A stretch of DNA of 64,000 nucleotides from Sipunculus nudus (lineage: Eukaryota; Annelida; Sipuncula; Golfingiida; Sipunculidae): positions 15,504,164 to 15,568,163 of the forward strand of contig CM049315.1 of the NCBI GenBank assembly GCA_026874595.1, in the 5' to 3' direction. Positions 60,901 through 64,000 of this stretch are shown in pieces. A program made the translations under genes and the position numbers. The notes under the pieces are model-generated. The model was not told the DNA's origin, did no database searches, and saw nothing but the letters and a program-made list of their open reading frames with translations. The stretch's first letter is position 1, and each line of letters begins with the position of its first letter.

Positions 60901-61300
60901 GAAATTATACATTAGGAAACCCTCCGAGATAAATTTTGCGTCCTTTGTTGTAATTCACATCATCCTTTTCACATGTATATTTGATCAGCCTCTAGTCTAG
61001 GGTGACACGGCATTTTAAGTTAATTATTGTGATCAAAATGACCCTACTGTCACATGAGAAGTAACAGTAATGTCAGCTCGCTTGCTATTCACTCGCTTAG
61101 ATAATGCTTTAATAGTGATTCTCACAAGGGATACAAATTAGCAGATCCTTGTTTCTGCCGTAGATTATGAGTATACACTCATAATTGTTTATAAGATAAT
61201 GGTAGGTTATAGTGTTGATATTCAGAAACTTAAAAAAAAAGCATTATGTGACAGCTTGACAGATTGGGGTGTTTTTTACCAGATATAATCTGATTTTTGT
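57923..61300. other. Non-coding stretch
   Basis: It holds short unrecognised ORFs (78 codons at 58845-59081), a G-tract at 59443-59452 next to CGGCGGCGCCATGGCC, and a small perfect hairpin TCACACGT-CAA-ACGTGTGA at about 59970-59988. Confidence 0.5.
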
Positions 61301-61336
61301 CTGTGTATAACATGTTGATTTGATCACTCTTGTAAT

Positions 61337-61871
61337 TTGTGTGGTTCCACATTTCAAATGTTTCCGAGACTAGGCAGGTATTACATTCACTTCATATGCA
61401 TGTCTGCTGGACAGAGAGCCAGATTCGGTAACCAATGTGAACTGGTCATATACAAAGGAAATTTCTTATGCAAAATCTCACGACTGTGGAACTCTGACAG
61501 GACGGCAGCACTCGCTCCCTGTCATGTTATTTTGTATCCTTGTGTCACCAAAGCCCCGTTAGTACCGCACCTGCGGGTTCTGGGTATTTAGTTGCTGGCT
61601 CATAACACCAAGGAACCCCGAGGGACGCTTGTGTGTGTGATACACAGCCGTGAGGCACCACCTTCCAATGAAGCCTGCAGAGCGCTCACCCTGGGGGGGG
61701 GGGGTGCAAAGTAAAAATTACAGCTCCTCAGCTGAGGAGCTTCCCGCATTGAGTCTTGTGACCCCAACAGCTGAAAACACTCCTGGTAGCAGCAACACTG
61801 TCGATGACAGTGATGGTATGGTAACACAATTTAAACCGGTCTCCGATTCCGTGGCCCGAGAAAACTGTTGA
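61337..61871 (+). other. Two adjacent short ORFs of unknown origin
   Basis: Plus-strand ORFs of 84 codons (61337-61591) and 73 codons (61650-61871) lie 58 bp apart in a less AT-rich patch. The second has a Ser/Thr/Asp-rich, coding-like stretch (AEELPALSLVTPTAENTPGS) after a run of 12 G. No splice model or family supports them. They may be an eroded exon or mobile-element remnant. Confidence 0.2.
61722..61741. repeat. 20-bp perfect palindrome
   Basis: AGCTCCTCAGCTGAGGAGCT, perfectly self-complementary, 17 bp after a run of 12 G. Confidence 0.9.
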
Positions 61872-63061
61872 GACAAACGCATACTGGTAAAACCAAGTAT
61901 GTTTCCTCTATCATGAACTTGCTCTGTACTAAGTAGGTAGGCATCCCATTACACAATTTGTCAATATGATGACAACTTTAGACCCTACAAATGTGATACG
62001 AACGGGGATTGTACACTCTGATGAACCTCTGATTAACCAAGTATTATTGTACATTTGTAGGCTCCCGAATAAATATCACTTAAAATAGAGGGAATTTCAT
62101 TCCAATAATAAAATAAATATAAATACTAAGTTGCTTTCAATGGCAAATTAGCAAAATAAAATGGATTTTATCTTCCATAAAAATGTGATCAAGGTTTTGT
62201 CAGGTTTATGACGTGAAAAACGGTTTCAACAACACAGGCCTAGCACGTCCGTTTGCAGAACAAAGCTGAGGACTTTCAAGACTAAGATCATAGTTAGTTT
62301 TTAAATAAAAATTATAATTTATTTTCTCCAGGAAAATGGAGGTTAAAAAATAACATGCGTAATCCTAGCCATTATACATTTTAACACTCGGAACTGTCTT
62401 CTAGGAGTTTTTTTTACATTTTAAAATATTACTGCCACTGGCAACAGCATCAAGAAAACCGGTCCCATTACTGTTTGACCATAAGTCTTCTTCCCTGAAG
62501 CTACAAGACAAGGTCAGCTAAATCTCCCGAGATTTAAAACTGATTTTGTCACGTTTTATTTATCCTTCTTCGACAAGCAGGCATCAATGCCTTGGTTTCC
62601 TTCTAGCATGATTGTGAAAGAAAGTCACATTTGCTGAAAATCATTTTTCTTCATTATTTTTTTTAATACTATAACCTTCATTCATCCATGTACGTACATT
62701 TAGTTTTACGATGTCGTTTGTTGCATATTAAATAAAATACATGTATGTAACCTTGAAGACGAGTAGCTAATGTAATGAGGATCTGCTATCACTTGCTCTA
62801 TCTAAACATAAATTCTCTCCTTATATCCCAAAAAGGAAGATGTAAATAGCGCCCTGGAATAGCAGAAAATAACACCTTAGTGTTATGGTATATGTCATAT
62901 GAGCTCACAAAACACAAGCATTGGTAACAGGTTCGTAGAACGAAGATACTGGGTTCTTTTGCGAATTAGGAAAGAAACATTCTACAGTCGGTCAGTTCTT
63001 ATCGGGGATGTGTTTTGGTATTAGTGAACGTATGACGAATACAGCTGATTAATTCAACCCT
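61872..63061. other. Non-coding AT-rich stretch
   Basis: Nothing gene-like was seen. Confidence 0.5.
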
Positions 63062-63200
63062 TAACCAACCGGCAAAAATTCTACTCCTGAAGCGGATCTT
63101 GGACGACACACATTAGCGGATTACCACTGTTTGTTTGCACAGATTCTTCCTGTTTTGTCAGCTGTCAGGGTTTATTCTGCACCGCCTTGAGGACCAATAA
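63062..63200 (+). repeat. Dispersed repeat pair, copy 2
   Basis: Counterpart of 52376-52512: CCTGAAGCGGATC, ACACACATTAGCGGA, TGTTTGCACAGA, TTTTGTCAGCTGTCAGGGTT. The copies differ at roughly one base in five by eye. Confidence 0.75.
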
Positions 63201-64000
63201 TATAGCCGGCTTACAGCTTTGTCTCCGAAAGTTTAAATACTAATACTGTTTCCTCTGAAATTTTAACACGGGCATATCCCTAGTATAAATTAACTTCCTC
63301 CAATTCTTAAGTGGTCTTTATTAACGATGCGTAATTGTGATTTAAAGCTTAATCGTTTAATAATATATTACGCTTTATAAACAAATAAGACGTAACTATA
63401 TTTAGAATTATATATTTCATGATACGCATTACACTCTCAGAAAAAAGAGTCGGATGATTTGTTCTCTTCTATCAGAAGAGGAAATAGTATTAGGTTTTAT
63501 TATAGGTGAAGTGTCTGTAATAATGTTTTCGGTGTATGAGTAGATAACATTTAGCGTAAAGAAAGAGATGTCTTATTATCCTTGAACTACAACTCTTCTA
63601 TGTCTTTCTTTAATAGGATGCACAGCGTGTGCACTAAATGTTATATACATGTACCTGTGTTTATCATCTCTGACATCTTTTGTTACATGGTCTGGAAGAA
63701 ATCGGGTTGTGAATATTATAAAAATATGATTGGCGTAATTGCATGATATTAATTTATTTAAACAAATAAGCAATTATAAGGAAAATCAAAATATAAGCTC
63801 ATACATTGAATCAACTGGGACCTTTTTGAGGATCTGAGGTGTTATTTGCACGTCACCTACTGAAAATTTTGTTCCCGATTTAAGGTATAGGCGATATTAA
63901 AAATAAATTACCTCCAAAGCTTTCTAGCTAGATAAAAAATGTTCCCATTAAAGTTTGCTTTTGTAGAGCCTTTGATATTATATTTAAATATGCAATGAGG
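63201..64000. other. Non-coding AT-rich stretch to the window end
   Basis: No gene, RNA or repeat of note. Confidence 0.5.

Noticed and set aside
1-64000. CRISPR array, operon or prophage
   Set aside because: Splice signals, microsatellites and SINE/LTR content show animal DNA; the regular repeats are contiguous satellites without unique spacers.

Overview
The window is animal genomic DNA: AT-rich, gene-poor, with GT-AG splice signals, many (TA)n microsatellites, minisatellites, solo LTRs, a tRNA-derived SINE and a MITE. The repeat style (CGGACAGACGGA runs next to a TTAGCTCAG/CTGAGCTAA hairpin, microsatellite-linked dispersed repeats, long non-coding stretches) fits a marine lophotrochozoan, most likely a mollusc. 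That is an inference from repeat character; no species marker was seen. Nothing bacterial, viral-particle-like or CRISPR-like is present.

One protein-coding locus can be defended. It is the 5' end of a class C GPCR on the minus strand, of the GABA-B receptor type. The first coding exon (15016-15702) carries a signal peptide, a long low-complexity leader with a furin-like site, and the first about 54 residues of the Venus-flytrap ligand-binding domain. It ends in a perfect splice donor. The 5' UTR continues to a strong acceptor at 15952. A matching donor on the same strand lies 4.0 kb upstream at 19952, next to a CRE-like and a CCAAT element, so I propose a non-coding exon 1 and a promoter near 20.1 kb. 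No downstream exons were recognised between 1 and 14943; they may lie outside the window.

Everything else is intergenic or intronic repeat landscape. 0-1.1 kb: a 284-bp tandem duplication. 8.6-9.75 kb: an LTR, a tRNA-derived SINE and a (TA)n tract. 13.2-14 kb: a hairpin and GGAC-rich repeats. 22.3-23.6 kb: a microsatellite-linked dispersed repeat and a duplicated mollusc-type repeat with a terminal hairpin. 29.7-31.2 kb: a 25-bp satellite with a 225-bp higher-order period, split by a solo LTR. 35.2-35.5 kb: a MITE with 35-bp inverted ends and TAA duplication. 41.3-46.4 kb: two arrays of one about 163-bp repeat in opposite orientation around a 3-kb spacer. 50.4-50.8 kb: a frameshifted coding relic. 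54.4-57.9 kb: a second SINE copy, a 196-bp satellite, a third LTR with a clean 5-bp target duplication, and a near-identical 322-bp tandem duplication. 57.9-64 kb: mostly unremarkable AT-rich sequence.

The repeats interact. The LTR family is found inside two unrelated satellites, and the LTRs and the SINE-like element share GTTAC/GTAAC termini. I found no convincing new functional system. The candidates for a second look are the inverted repeat arrays, the SINE/LTR shared ends and the receptor's remote promoter.
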